A DNA stretch of 64,000 nt, taken from contig NZ_CP062252.1 in assembly GCF_014863605.1 (NCBI RefSeq), positions 4,225,001 through 4,289,000 of the forward strand, written 5' to 3'. Position 1 is the first letter of the stretch, and each line of letters opens with the position of its first letter. Under the pieces are notes generated by a model that ran no database searches, was not told where the DNA came from, and was given only the letters and a program-made list of their open reading frames with translations. The translations under genes were made by a program, and so were the position numbers. Below are positions 56,498 through 64,000 of the stretch, in pieces. Source of the DNA: Pseudomonas allokribbensis. GTDB taxonomy: Bacteria; Pseudomonadota; Gammaproteobacteria; Pseudomonadales; Pseudomonadaceae.

Positions 56498-56574
56498 TGG
56501 CGGAGCGGACAGGGCTCGAACCCTCGATCCCGGTGTAGCAGGCAATTATTCCAAACCGCCTGCTCTACCGCTCC
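56498..56574 (-). tRNA. tRNA-like element, aberrant (tRNA-Asp-related)
   Basis: On the minus strand a 77-nt element keeps the tRNA-Asp acceptor stem (GGAGCGG / CCGCTCC), the discriminator G, an encoded CCA and a GGTTCGAGCC T-loop-like segment. The D and anticodon arms do not form: instead AGCAGGCGGTT and AATTGCCTGCT can pair as one 11-bp hairpin (two G-U pairs) with a TGGAAT loop. In the normal alignment the anticodon stem has at most one or two pairs. It is either a decayed tRNA-Asp or a tRNA mimic. I recall tRNA genes in this hupB-ppiD area in P. aeruginosa. Not expected to decode. Confidence 0.5.
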
Positions 56575-56627
56575 GCTGCCAAGTCAGGCATGACCCCGAC
56601 CCGGATGGGTAAAAACCTGAATCAAAC

Positions 56628-56900
56628 TTAGTTGACGGCTTCTTTCAGGGCTTTACCGGCTTTGAAACCTGGCTTTTTGGCAGCAGCGATTTCCAGAGTC
56701 TTGCCGGTCTGTGGGTTACGACCAACGCGAGCTGGACGATCAGTTACGGAGAAAGTACCGAAACCAACCAGAACTACGGAGTCGCCAGCCTTGAGAGCGC
56801 CAGTGACGGATTCGATTACAGCGTCCAGCGCACGGCCAGCAGCAGCTTTCGGGATATCAGCGGATGCAGCGATAGCATCAATCAGTTCCGACTTGTTCAC
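56628..56900 (-). CDS. hupB: Histone-like DNA-binding protein HU-beta
   Basis: A 90-residue HU protein from a GTG start (56900) with AAGGGGAC upstream. Typical text: [28 protein letters not shown] and the DNA-binding arm [26 protein letters not shown]. It bends and compacts DNA. It follows lon in the direction of transcription, as in E. coli. Confidence 0.97.
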   Translation of the reverse strand: MNKSELIDAIAASADIPKAAAGRALDAVIESVTGALKAGDSVVLVGFGTFSVTDRPARVGRNPQTGKTLEIAAAKKPGFKAGKALKEAVN

Positions 56901-57048
56901 TCTAAGTCCCCTTATATCTATTTGAGTATGATTCTAAGTTTTTTGGTGAAAGCAAAAACGAGTGCTGAATGGCCTACAGACACTTAAGAGCCGCTTTATA
57001 ACAAGGGCTCTAAAAAGCTGTCAAGGAAGCCCCCCAGGCAAAAGCGTA

Positions 57049-59445
57049 TTAATGCGTGCTAATTCTTTCCTTAGAGTCAGACTCACGTTTTTCGTCCTTG
57101 GCAACTATCTCCGGAGCCACATCCGGCAAGGGCTCCGGCGCGTATTGCAGCGCAATTTGCAGGACCTCGTCAATCCATTTAACCGGTTTGATCTGCAGAT
57201 CCTGCTTGATATTGTCAGGAATCTCCTTCAGATCGCGCACGTTCTCTTCCGGAATAATCACTGTCTTGATTCCGCCACGGTGAGCGGCCAGCAGTTTTTC
57301 CTTCAGACCGCCAATGGCGAGGACTTGACCACGCAGGGTGATCTCGCCGGTCATGGCGACATCGGCACGCACAGGAATACCCGTCAAAGCCGACACCAGC
57401 GCAGTACACATGCCTACACCGGCGCTAGGACCGTCTTTCGGCGTAGCCCCTTCCGGCATGTGGATGTGCGTGTCGCGCTTCTCGTGGAAGTCCAGGGGAA
57501 TGCCCAGGCTCTTGGCACGGCTGCGCACCACGGTCAGGGCCGCAGTGATCGATTCGACCATTACGTCACCCAGCGAACCGGTCTTGATCAGTTGACCTTT
57601 ACCCGGTACGACAGCGGCTTCGATGGTCAGCAGTTCGCCGCCGACCTGAGTCCAGGCCAGGCCGGTCACCTGACCGATCTGATCCTGTTGCTCGGCCAGA
57701 CCATAGCGGAATTTGCGGACACCGAGAAAGTGTTCCAGCAGATCAGCTGTCACTTTCACCGAGAAACGTTTTTCCAGTGCATGCTCTTTGACCGCCTTGC
57801 GGCAGACCTTGGCAATCTGCCGCTCGAGGCCACGCACACCGGCTTCACGGGTGTAGTAACGAATGATGTCGCGGATCGCTTCTTCGTCGAATTCCAGCTC
57901 GCCTTTCTTCAGGCCGTTGGCTGCAATCTGCTTCGGCGACAGGTACTTGACGGCGATGTTGATCTTTTCGTCTTCGGTGTAGCCCGGCAGACGGATCACT
58001 TCCATCCGGTCCAGCAGCGCCGGCGGAATATTCATCGAGTTCGAGGTGCACAGGAACATCACATCCGACAGGTCGTAATCGACTTCCAGATAGTGATCGT
58101 TGAAGTTGTGGTTCTGCTCCGGATCGAGCACTTCCAGCAACGCCGACGCCGGATCGCCACGCATGTCGCTGCCCATCTTGTCGATTTCATCGAGCAGGAA
58201 CAGCGGGTTGCGGACGCCCACCTTTGTCATCTTTTGAATCAATCTTCCTGGCATCGAACCGATGTAAGTCCGACGGTGACCACGGATTTCCGCTTCGTCA
58301 CGCACACCACCGAGGGCCATGCGCACAAATTTGCGGTTGGTGGCATGGGCAATCGACTCCGCCAGCGAGGTTTTACCCACACCCGGAGGACCGACCAGGC
58401 ACAACACCGGGCCACGAATCTTCTTCACGCGCTTCTGCACAGCGAGGTATTCAAGGATGCGCTCCTTGACCTCTTCGAGGCCGTAGTGATCGGCATCGAG
58501 AATGTCTTCAGCACGAGCCAGGTCCAGACGCACCTTGCTCTGAGCCTTCCACGGCACCTGCACCAGCCAGTCGATGTAGGAACGCACGACGGTGGCTTCA
58601 GCCGACATCGGCGACATCTGCTTGAGTTTGTTCAGCTCGGCAGTGGCCTTGGCCAGCGCGTCTTTCGGCAGGCCAGCGGCATCGATTCGCTTTTTCAGGT
58701 CTTCGATTTCGTTGTGGCCTTCGTCGCTGTCGCCGAGCTCTTTCTGAATGGCCTTCATCTGCTCATTCAGGTAGTACTCGCGCTGACTGCGCTCCATTTG
58801 CTTCTTGACGCGGCCACGGATGCGTTTTTCGACCTGCAGCAGATCGATTTCAGCATCCAGCAAGGCCAGGACGTGCTCGACACGTGCCGGCAGCTCGATG
58901 ATTTCGAGGATTTCCTGCTTCTGCTCGATTTTCAGCGCCATGTGCGCGGCCATGGTGTCTACCAGACGGCCAGGCTCATCGATGCTGTTGAGCGACGACA
59001 GGACTTCAGCCGGGACTTTCTTGCCCAACTGAACATATTGTTCGAACTGCGACAGCAGCGTGCGCACGAAGACTTCGGACTCGCGCTCGGCGGCGTCGAC
59101 TTCATCGATCAGCGACACTTCGGCGCGGCAATGGCCGTCGACTTCGCTGAAACGCTCGACAGCGCCACGCTGCTCGCCCTCGACCAGAACCTTGACGGTG
59201 CCGTCAGGCAGCTTGAGCAGTTGCAGAACGGTGGCGATGGTGCCAACGCGATACAGAGCGTCTTCTCCGGGATCGTCGTCAGCCGGGTTTCTCTGGGCCA
59301 GCAGCAGGATCTGCTTGTCGCCCGTCATCGCGGCCTCGAGGGCTTCGATGGATTTCTCGCGCCCCACGAACAGCGGGATAACCATGTGCGGATACACAAC
59401 GACATCACGCAATGGCAGGAGAGGCAATTCGATGGTGGTCTTCAT
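57049..59445 (-). CDS. lon: ATP-dependent protease Lon
   Basis: A 798-residue LonA protease: N-terminal substrate domain (LPLLPLRDVVVYPHMVIPLFVGREKSIEA), AAA module with Walker A LVGPPGVGKTSLAESIA, and the protease domain with the catalytic serine in PKDGPSAGVGM. It degrades misfolded and regulatory proteins. A heat-shock promoter precedes it (59502-59532). Confidence 0.97.
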   Translation of the reverse strand: MKTTIELPLLPLRDVVVYPHMVIPLFVGREKSIEALEAAMTGDKQILLLAQRNPADDDPGEDALYRVGTIATVLQLLKLPDGTVKVLVEGEQRGAVERFSEVDGHCRAEVSLIDEVDAAERESEVFVRTLLSQFEQYVQLGKKVPAEVLSSLNSIDEPGRLVDTMAAHMALKIEQKQEILEIIELPARVEHVLALLDAEIDLLQVEKRIRGRVKKQMERSQREYYLNEQMKAIQKELGDSDEGHNEIEDLKKRIDAAGLPKDALAKATAELNKLKQMSPMSAEATVVRSYIDWLVQVPWKAQSKVRLDLARAEDILDADHYGLEEVKERILEYLAVQKRVKKIRGPVLCLVGPPGVGKTSLAESIAHATNRKFVRMALGGVRDEAEIRGHRRTYIGSMPGRLIQKMTKVGVRNPLFLLDEIDKMGSDMRGDPASALLEVLDPEQNHNFNDHYLEVDYDLSDVMFLCTSNSMNIPPALLDRMEVIRLPGYTEDEKINIAVKYLSPKQIAANGLKKGELEFDEEAIRDIIRYYTREAGVRGLERQIAKVCRKAVKEHALEKRFSVKVTADLLEHFLGVRKFRYGLAEQQDQIGQVTGLAWTQVGGELLTIEAAVVPGKGQLIKTGSLGDVMVESITAALTVVRSRAKSLGIPLDFHEKRDTHIHMPEGATPKDGPSAGVGMCTALVSALTGIPVRADVAMTGEITLRGQVLAIGGLKEKLLAAHRGGIKTVIIPEENVRDLKEIPDNIKQDLQIKPVKWIDEVLQIALQYAPEPLPDVAPEIVAKDEKRESDSKERISTH

Positions 59446-59501
59446 GATTTCGCCTCTACGGCGGCCATATGGCCGTAATCAGATGGAATTAAGCTTGAAA
59501 C

Positions 59502-59532
59502 CAAGATGGGGGCTGCTTCCAAAAAAAACAAG
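59502..59532 (-). promoter_or_regulatory. Sigma-32 (heat-shock) promoter of lon
   Basis: On the minus strand CTTGTTT, a 14-base spacer and CCCCATCT match the RpoH consensus CTTGAAA-N13/14-CCCCATNT, with the right distance from the lon start for an untranslated leader of about 50 bases. Confidence 0.82.
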
Positions 59533-59557
59533 CGCTATGAGGACGTTAAAATTTCTT

Positions 59558-59584
59558 AAAAAAAAAGAGGCCCGAAGGCCCCTT
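59558..59584 (-). terminator. Terminator of clpX
   Basis: On the minus strand GGGGCC-TTCG-GGCCTC is followed by nine T residues, right after the clpX stop. Confidence 0.9.
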
Positions 59585-59607
59585 CTTTATTCCAGCAGAC
59601 TGGACGC

Positions 59608-60891
59608 TTAGGCGTCCGGTGCTGCCTTGGCAGCCGGCTCACTGTTTTCGTAGATATACAGTGGCTTGGACTTGCCTTCGATCACACTTTCATCGATCAC
59701 GACTTTGCTCACCTCGGACTGCGAGGGGATTTCATACATCGTGTCGAGCAGCACACCTTCGAGAATCGAACGCAGGCCACGGGCACCGGTTTTACGCTCC
59801 AGGGCACGTTTGGCGACCGATTTCAGCGCGTCGGAACGGAATTCCAGATCCACGCCTTCCATCTCGAACAGCTTGGCGTACTGTTTGGTCAGGGCATTTT
59901 TCGGCTCGGTGAGAATCTGCATCAATGCAGCCTCATCCAGCTCGTCCAGCGTCGCGAGGACCGGCAGACGACCGACGAATTCCGGGATCAGACCGAACTT
60001 GACCAGATCGTCAGGCTCGACTTCACGCAGGGATTCACCGACTTTCTTGCCTTCTTCCTTGCTGCGTACTTCTGCGTTGAAACCGATGCCACCTTTGGTG
60101 GAACGGTTTTGAATCACTTTCTCCAGACCGGAGAACGCACCACCGCAGATGAACAGGATGTTACGGGTGTCGACCTGCAGGAACTCCTGCTGCGGATGCT
60201 TGCGACCACCTTGCGGCGGAACGGAAGCGACCGTGCCTTCGATCAACTTGAGCAAGGCCTGCTGCACGCCTTCACCGGAAACGTCCCGGGTGATCGACGG
60301 GTTGTCGGACTTGCGCGAAATCTTGTCGATTTCATCGATGTAGACAATGCCCATCTGGGCCTTTTCCACGTCGTAATCGCACTTCTGCAGCAGCTTCTGA
60401 ATGATGTTCTCGACGTCTTCACCCACATAACCCGCCTCGGTGAGGGTGGTTGCGTCGGCGATGGTGAACGGAACGTTCAGCAAGCGGGCCAAAGTTTCGG
60501 CCAGCAGGGTTTTACCGGAGCCTGTCGGGCCGATCAGCAGGATGTTGCTCTTGCCGAGTTCGACGTCGTCAGCCTTTTTGTCACGCTGGTTCAGACGCTT
60601 GTAGTGGTTGTACACCGCTACCGCCAGAACCTTCTTTGCACGCTCCTGACCGATTACGTACTGGTCAAGGATGCCGCTGATTTCTTTAGGCGAAGGCAAT
60701 TTATGCGCGCTGCTTTCGGCCTGTGCTTCCTGCACCTCCTCACGGATGATGTCATTGCACAGGTCGACGCACTCGTCGCAGATAAAGACCGAGGGGCCGG
60801 CAATCAATTTGCGCACTTCATGCTGGCTTTTGCCACAGAAGGAGCAATAGAGCAGCTTGCCGTTGTCCTCGCCGTTGCGGGTGTCAGTCAT
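59608..60891 (-). CDS. clpX: ClpX, ATPase subunit of ClpXP
   Basis: A 427-residue AAA+ unfoldase starting [26 protein letters not shown]. The N-terminal zinc-binding domain (CSFC ... CDEC), Walker [18 protein letters not shown], the pore loop region [12 protein letters not shown] and the IGF-like loop (GIGFNAEV, used to dock ClpP) are all present. The ATG at 60891 gives the standard length. Confidence 0.97.
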   Translation of the reverse strand: MTDTRNGEDNGKLLYCSFCGKSQHEVRKLIAGPSVFICDECVDLCNDIIREEVQEAQAESSAHKLPSPKEISGILDQYVIGQERAKKVLAVAVYNHYKRLNQRDKKADDVELGKSNILLIGPTGSGKTLLAETLARLLNVPFTIADATTLTEAGYVGEDVENIIQKLLQKCDYDVEKAQMGIVYIDEIDKISRKSDNPSITRDVSGEGVQQALLKLIEGTVASVPPQGGRKHPQQEFLQVDTRNILFICGGAFSGLEKVIQNRSTKGGIGFNAEVRSKEEGKKVGESLREVEPDDLVKFGLIPEFVGRLPVLATLDELDEAALMQILTEPKNALTKQYAKLFEMEGVDLEFRSDALKSVAKRALERKTGARGLRSILEGVLLDTMYEIPSQSEVSKVVIDESVIEGKSKPLYIYENSEPAAKAAPDA

Positions 60892-60939
60892 TCGTTCGAT
60901 CCAAATCCGATAGGCTTGCAACACAAGATGAAGGCTATT

Positions 60940-60959
60940 GCGGGCTTTTTCAAGCCCGC
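60940..60959. terminator. Hairpin between clpP and clpX
   Basis: GCGGGCTT and AAGCCCGC form an 8-bp stem. There is no T-tract on the minus strand, so it may attenuate rather than end clpP transcription. Confidence 0.5.
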
Positions 60960-61003
60960 CGCTGATCGGACCAGCCGACCAGGCCTATTTCGAGCTGCTT
61001 ATT

Positions 61004-61639
61004 TTAAGCTGGACGCTGGTTGATCACTTCGTCGATCAAGCCATATTCCTTCGCAGCTTCTGCACTCATGAAGTTGTCGCGGTTGGTATCGCGCTCGATT
61101 TCTTCCAGAGTGCGACCGCTGTGCTTGGCCATCAGCGTGTTGAGACGCTCGCGGATGAAGAGGATTTCCTTGGCGTGGATTTCGATATCCGACGCCTGGC
61201 CCTGGAAACCGCCCAGTGGCTGGTGAATCATCACACGCGAGTTCGGCAGGCAGAAGCGCTTGCCCGGAGCACCTGCGGTCAGCAGGAATGCGCCCATGCT
61301 GCACGCCTGGCCGATGCAGGTGGTCGACACGTTTGGCTTGATGAATTGCATGGTGTCGTAGATCGACATGCCCGCAGTCACCGAACCGCCCGGGGAGTTG
61401 ATATAAAGATGGATGTCCTTGTCCGGGTTTTCCGCTTCAAGGAACAGCAATTGCGCACAGATCAGGTTGGCCATGTAGTCCTCTACCGGACCCACCAGAA
61501 AGATCACTCGCTCCTTCAGAAGACGCGAATAAATGTCATAGGCGCGCTCGCCACGAGCGGACTGCTCGACAACCATCGGGACCAGGCCGCCGGCGGCCTG
61601 GATATCAGAGTTCTGCTGAATATACGAATTTCGGAACAT
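61004..61639 (-). CDS. clpP: ClpP, proteolytic subunit of ClpXP
   Basis: A 211-residue serine protease with the triad S114 ([11 protein letters not shown]), H139 (VMIHQPLGG) and D188 ([12 protein letters not shown]), and NSPGG for the oxyanion site. It forms a double heptamer capped by ClpX. GGGAGTG precedes the ATG. Confidence 0.97.
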   Translation of the reverse strand: MFRNSYIQQNSDIQAAGGLVPMVVEQSARGERAYDIYSRLLKERVIFLVGPVEDYMANLICAQLLFLEAENPDKDIHLYINSPGGSVTAGMSIYDTMQFIKPNVSTTCIGQACSMGAFLLTAGAPGKRFCLPNSRVMIHQPLGGFQGQASDIEIHAKEILFIRERLNTLMAKHSGRTLEEIERDTNRDNFMSAEAAKEYGLIDEVINQRPA

Positions 61640-61679
61640 GCTCTGCAGTCACTCCCAAATAGTTATGTCTTGAATACGC

Positions 61680-61706
61680 ATAAGCCAGCTCGAAAGCTGG
61701 CTTATG
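61680..61706 (-). terminator. Hairpin between tig and clpP
   Basis: ATAAGCCAGC and GCTGGCTTAT form a 10-bp stem with a short loop. On the minus strand no long T-tract follows, so it may be an attenuator or RNA-processing structure within a tig-clpP transcript. Confidence 0.5.
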
Positions 61707-61731
61707 GTGTGTGCTTCTAACGCAAAAACAA

Positions 61732-63042
61732 TCAGTCGGCTTTTGGAGCTTCTACCGGCTTGACCGCTTCTTCGTAAGAGACCGATTTGTCGGTCACACT
61801 GGCTTTCTGCAGAACAGTATCCACAACTTGTTCTTCCAGCACAACCGAACGGACTTCGTTCAGTTGCTGCTCGTTCTTGTAGTACCAGGACACAACCTGC
61901 TCAGGCTCTTGGTAAGCCGAAGCCATTTCCTGGATCATTTCACGAACGCGGGCTTCGTCTGGCTTCAGGTCGAATTGCTTGACCACTTCAGCCACGATCA
62001 GACCCAGCACAACGCGGCGCTTGGCTTGTTCTTCGAACAGCTCGGCCGGCAGCTGGTCAGGCTTGATGTTGCCGCCGAACTGCTGAACAGCCTGCACGCG
62101 CAGACGGTCAACTTCGTTGGACAGCAGAGCCTTTGGCACTTCGATCGGGTTGGTGGCCAGCAGACCGTCCATTACCTGATTCTTGACCTTGGATTTGATC
62201 GCCTGACGCAGTTCACGCTCCATGTTCTTGCGAACTTCGGTGCGGAAGCCGTCGATGCCGCTTTCCTTGATACCGAACTGGGCGAAGAACTCTTCGTTCA
62301 GCTCTGGCAGTTTTGGCTCGGAAACGGTGTTGACGGTCACGGTGAACTCGGCGGTCTTGCCAGCCAGGTCCAGGTTCTGATAGTCCTCTGGGAAGGTCAG
62401 GTTCAGAACGCGCTCTTCGCCAGCTTTAGCGCCGACCAGGCCTTCTTCGAAGCCTGGGATCATGCGGCCGGAACCCAGCACCAGCTGAGTGCCCTTGGCG
62501 GAACCGCCAGCGAACACTTCGCCGTCAACCTTGCCAACGAAATCGATGTTCAGTTGGTCTTCGTTCTGGGCAGCACGATCGGCCACTTCGAAACGGGTGT
62601 TCTGCTTGCGCAGGATGTCCAGCATCTTGTCCAGATCGGCGTCAGCCACGTCAGCGCTCAGACGCTCAACGGTGATGCCTTCGAAGCCGGCAACGGTGAA
62701 CTCTGGGAACACTTCGAATACGGCTACGTATTCCAGGTCCTTGCCAGCTTCGAGCGACTTAGGCTCGATCGACGGCGAACCGGCCGGGTTCAGCTTCTGC
62801 TCAACCACAGCTTCGTAGAAGGAGGACTGGATCACGTCGCCGATCGCTTCCTGGCGCGCATCAGCACCGAAACGGCGCTTGATTTCGCTCATTGGCACTT
62901 TGCCTGGACGGAAGCCAGCAATCTTGGCCTTTTGGGCAGTCTGCTGCAGACGCTTGTTGACCTGAGTCTCGATGCGCTCAGCCGGCACGGTGATGCTCAT
63001 GCGGCGCTCAAGAGCAGTAGTATTTTCAACAGAAACTTGCAT
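61732..63042 (-). CDS. tig: Trigger factor
   Basis: A 436-residue ribosome-associated chaperone starting [20 protein letters not shown]. The ribosome-docking signature is in [16 protein letters not shown], the FKBP-type domain starts near [19 protein letters not shown] and a helical C-terminal domain follows. It binds nascent chains and has prolyl isomerase activity. The ATG at 63042 begins the conserved domain; upstream in-frame starts add an unrelated tail. Confidence 0.97.
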   Translation of the reverse strand: MQVSVENTTALERRMSITVPAERIETQVNKRLQQTAQKAKIAGFRPGKVPMSEIKRRFGADARQEAIGDVIQSSFYEAVVEQKLNPAGSPSIEPKSLEAGKDLEYVAVFEVFPEFTVAGFEGITVERLSADVADADLDKMLDILRKQNTRFEVADRAAQNEDQLNIDFVGKVDGEVFAGGSAKGTQLVLGSGRMIPGFEEGLVGAKAGEERVLNLTFPEDYQNLDLAGKTAEFTVTVNTVSEPKLPELNEEFFAQFGIKESGIDGFRTEVRKNMERELRQAIKSKVKNQVMDGLLATNPIEVPKALLSNEVDRLRVQAVQQFGGNIKPDQLPAELFEEQAKRRVVLGLIVAEVVKQFDLKPDEARVREMIQEMASAYQEPEQVVSWYYKNEQQLNEVRSVVLEEQVVDTVLQKASVTDKSVSYEEAVKPVEAPKAD

Positions 63043-63404
63043 GGATATTCCTCGTTGCACAGACGTTAGCCGGCCGTTTCCGACCCAAGAATCAAGGGCA
63101 TGCATTCTAGTGGGTCAAACTCAAGAAGTCACCCTACTGAAAACGGGTAAGAAAACAGCAGGCAATTTGAAGGCGGGGACAAACGGTTGCGCCTCGCCCT
63201 GTTAGCAAATACAGCCAATCAAGCCAGGGCTCTGCGCCAACCTCTTCTATATATAGAGGCGGTTGAATCATCTCCCTGACAGCCAACCTCGCAAGCAAGG
63301 TCGGCGGGCAGCGCAGCATCATCGAGCAACATTAATACGACGAAGCGCCCTGCCCTGCGACCCGAAACCGGCAGTCGCCGAAATACTCGAAACCGTAAAA
63401 CAAA
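63043..63404. other. Intergenic region between tig and the tRNA cluster
   Basis: It should hold the tig promoter on the minus strand. TATATATAGAGG around 63246 is A/T-rich but I see no convincing gene or well-matched promoter elements. Confidence 0.5.
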
Positions 63405-63436
63405 AAAGGCGCCAGACTGTTAAGTCTGGCGCCTTT
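63405..63436 (-). terminator. Terminator after tRNA-His copy 2
   Basis: AAAGGCGCCAGACT and AGTCTGGCGCCTTT form a perfect 14-bp stem with a GTTA loop, and the minus strand continues into a T-run. Confidence 0.92.
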
Positions 63437-63443
63437 CGAAATA

Positions 63444-63519
63444 TGGGGTGGACGATGGGGATCGAACCCACGACAACGGGAGTCACAATCCCGTGCTCTA
63501 CCAACTGAGCTACGCCCAC
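63444..63519 (-). tRNA. tRNA-His (GTG)
   Basis: GTGGGCG / CGTCCAC acceptor stem, D-arm AGCTCAGTTGGTAGAGC, anticodon arm CGGGATTGTGACTCCCG with anticodon GTG, GGTTCGATCC T-arm and encoded CCA. The extra G(-1) of tRNA-His is at 63520. Confidence 0.97.
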
Positions 63520-63595
63520 CATATTGCGTGCCAAAGAAGCCAAACAACTTCTTTGTAGAACTTCACCCTACCAATGGCATGAATGAAGCTTTGAT

Positions 63596-63680
63596 TGGTG
63601 CGGATGAAGAGACTCGAACTCTTACGCCTCGCGGCGCTGGAACCTAAATCCAGTGTGTCTACCAATTCCACCACATCCGC
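63596..63680 (-). tRNA. tRNA-Leu (TAG)
   Basis: Class-II tRNA of 85 nt: acceptor GCGGATG / CATCCGC, anticodon arm CTGGATTTAGGTTCCAG with anticodon TAG, a long variable arm and GAGTTCGAGTCTC T-arm, with encoded CCA. Confidence 0.97.
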
Positions 63681-63699
63681 GGATGAAGCTTTTTAAAGC

Positions 63700-63731
63700 A
63701 AAGGCGCCAGACTGTTACATCTGGCGCCTTT
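63700..63731 (-). terminator. Hairpin after tRNA-His copy 1
   Basis: AAAGGCGCCAGA and TCTGGCGCCTTT form a 12-bp stem, a near copy of the one at 63405. It lies inside the tRNA operon between His and Leu, so it may be a processing or partial termination site. Confidence 0.75.
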
Positions 63732-63738
63732 CGAAATA

Positions 63739-63814
63739 TGGGGTGGACGATGGGGATCGAACCCACGACAACGGGAGTCACAATCCCGTGCTCTACCAAC
63801 TGAGCTACGCCCAC
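63739..63814 (-). tRNA. tRNA-His (GTG), second copy
   Basis: Identical in sequence to the tRNA at 63444-63519, with the same flanks, anticodon GTG and encoded CCA. Confidence 0.97.
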
Positions 63815-63846
63815 CATATCGCGTTACTTGTGCCAAAGCTGCCTAA

Positions 63847-63923
63847 TGGCGCACCCGGCAGGACTCGAACCTGCGACCATCCGCTTAGAAGGCGGATGCT
63901 CTATCCAGCTGAGCTACGGGCGC
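63847..63923 (-). tRNA. tRNA-Arg (TCT)
   Basis: Acceptor GCGCCCG / CGGGTGC, D-arm AGCTCAGCTGGATAGAGC, anticodon arm ATCCGCCTTCTAAGCGGAT with anticodon TCT, T-arm CAGGTTCGAGTCCTG, encoded CCA. First gene of the tRNA cluster in the direction of transcription. Confidence 0.97.
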
Positions 63924-64000
63924 CTTGTTAGCTGTACCCTTGGAGGACTACAAACTAAGTGCTTTCCAGTCTCGCAGAACCTTGATTCCGCTCAACCTTC

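Larger units (their letters stand above)
63405..63820. repeat. Direct repeat of tRNA-His plus terminator
   Basis: About 115 bp starting at the hairpin (63405 and 63700) and running through the tRNA-His gene and a few bases of its 5' flank are repeated nearly exactly, separated by tRNA-Leu. It is a tandem duplication within the tRNA operon. Confidence 0.85.

Noticed and set aside
56962-59478. Plus-strand open frame of 838 codons opposite lon
   Set aside because: Antisense shadow of lon; Phe/His/Gln-rich composition typical of reversed coding sequence.

Overview
The window is a chromosomal segment of a Pseudomonas of the fluorescens group. This rests on high GC content, a complete leucine catabolism (liu) gene set, the PrrF and Crc-type small RNAs, the gene order tRNAs-tig-clpP-clpX-lon-hupB-ppiD, DUF6124 family genes that are typical of this genus, and the general protein similarity to fluorescent pseudomonads. 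No database search was possible; family names come from motifs and recall.

Layout. 1-6.9 kb holds tamA (cut by the window edge), a GNAT acetyltransferase, xthA, a PstS/OmpA-type phosphate-binding protein, an acyl-CoA dehydrogenase and its divergent LysR regulator. 6.9-21.2 kb is a leucine/isovalerate degradation regulon: liuR-liuE on one side and an acyl-CoA ligase divergent from liuABCD on the other, with near-identical palindromic LiuR-type operators on both sides. Between the two halves lies an accessory stretch: a CrcY-like sRNA gene with a sigma-54 promoter, a decayed Mu-gpF head morphogenesis gene, a Pyocin_S-domain nuclease toxin with its probable immunity gene, a remnant of a second toxin linker, a low-GC membrane protein, a long structured non-coding leader and two DUF6124 genes.

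21.2-28.4 kb carries a LexA/PrtR-like repressor, a third DUF6124 gene, a Fur-controlled PrrF-type sRNA, an M14 carboxypeptidase, an MFS exporter, and a self-contained ECF sigma / anti-sigma pair divergent from a SrpA-like catalase and cytochrome b561. The two divergent promoters there share the same GGAATAA-N14-CGTCTT element. 28.4-34.9 kb is an archaic (Csu/CupE type) chaperone-usher pilus operon with four single-domain pilins. 35-40 kb has a ZapE-like ATPase, a leucine-rich-repeat protein kinase, a YebC-family protein and a short orphan VgrG.

40-47 kb is a 2-aminoethylphosphonate (AEP) utilisation cluster: an FAD amine oxidase, a GlpT-like transporter, two LysR regulators, phnW and phnX. 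47-54.3 kb has a second cytochrome b561, a D-cysteine desulfhydrase/ACC deaminase-like enzyme, fadH, a nitrilase-fold membrane protein lacking the catalytic cysteine, an AraC regulator, a 28-residue ORF and a DUF2242 lipoprotein. 54.5-63 kb is the conserved proteostasis block ppiD, (a tRNA-like element), hupB, lon with a heat-shock promoter, clpX, clpP and tig, followed by four tRNA genes (His, Leu, His, Arg), all on the minus strand.
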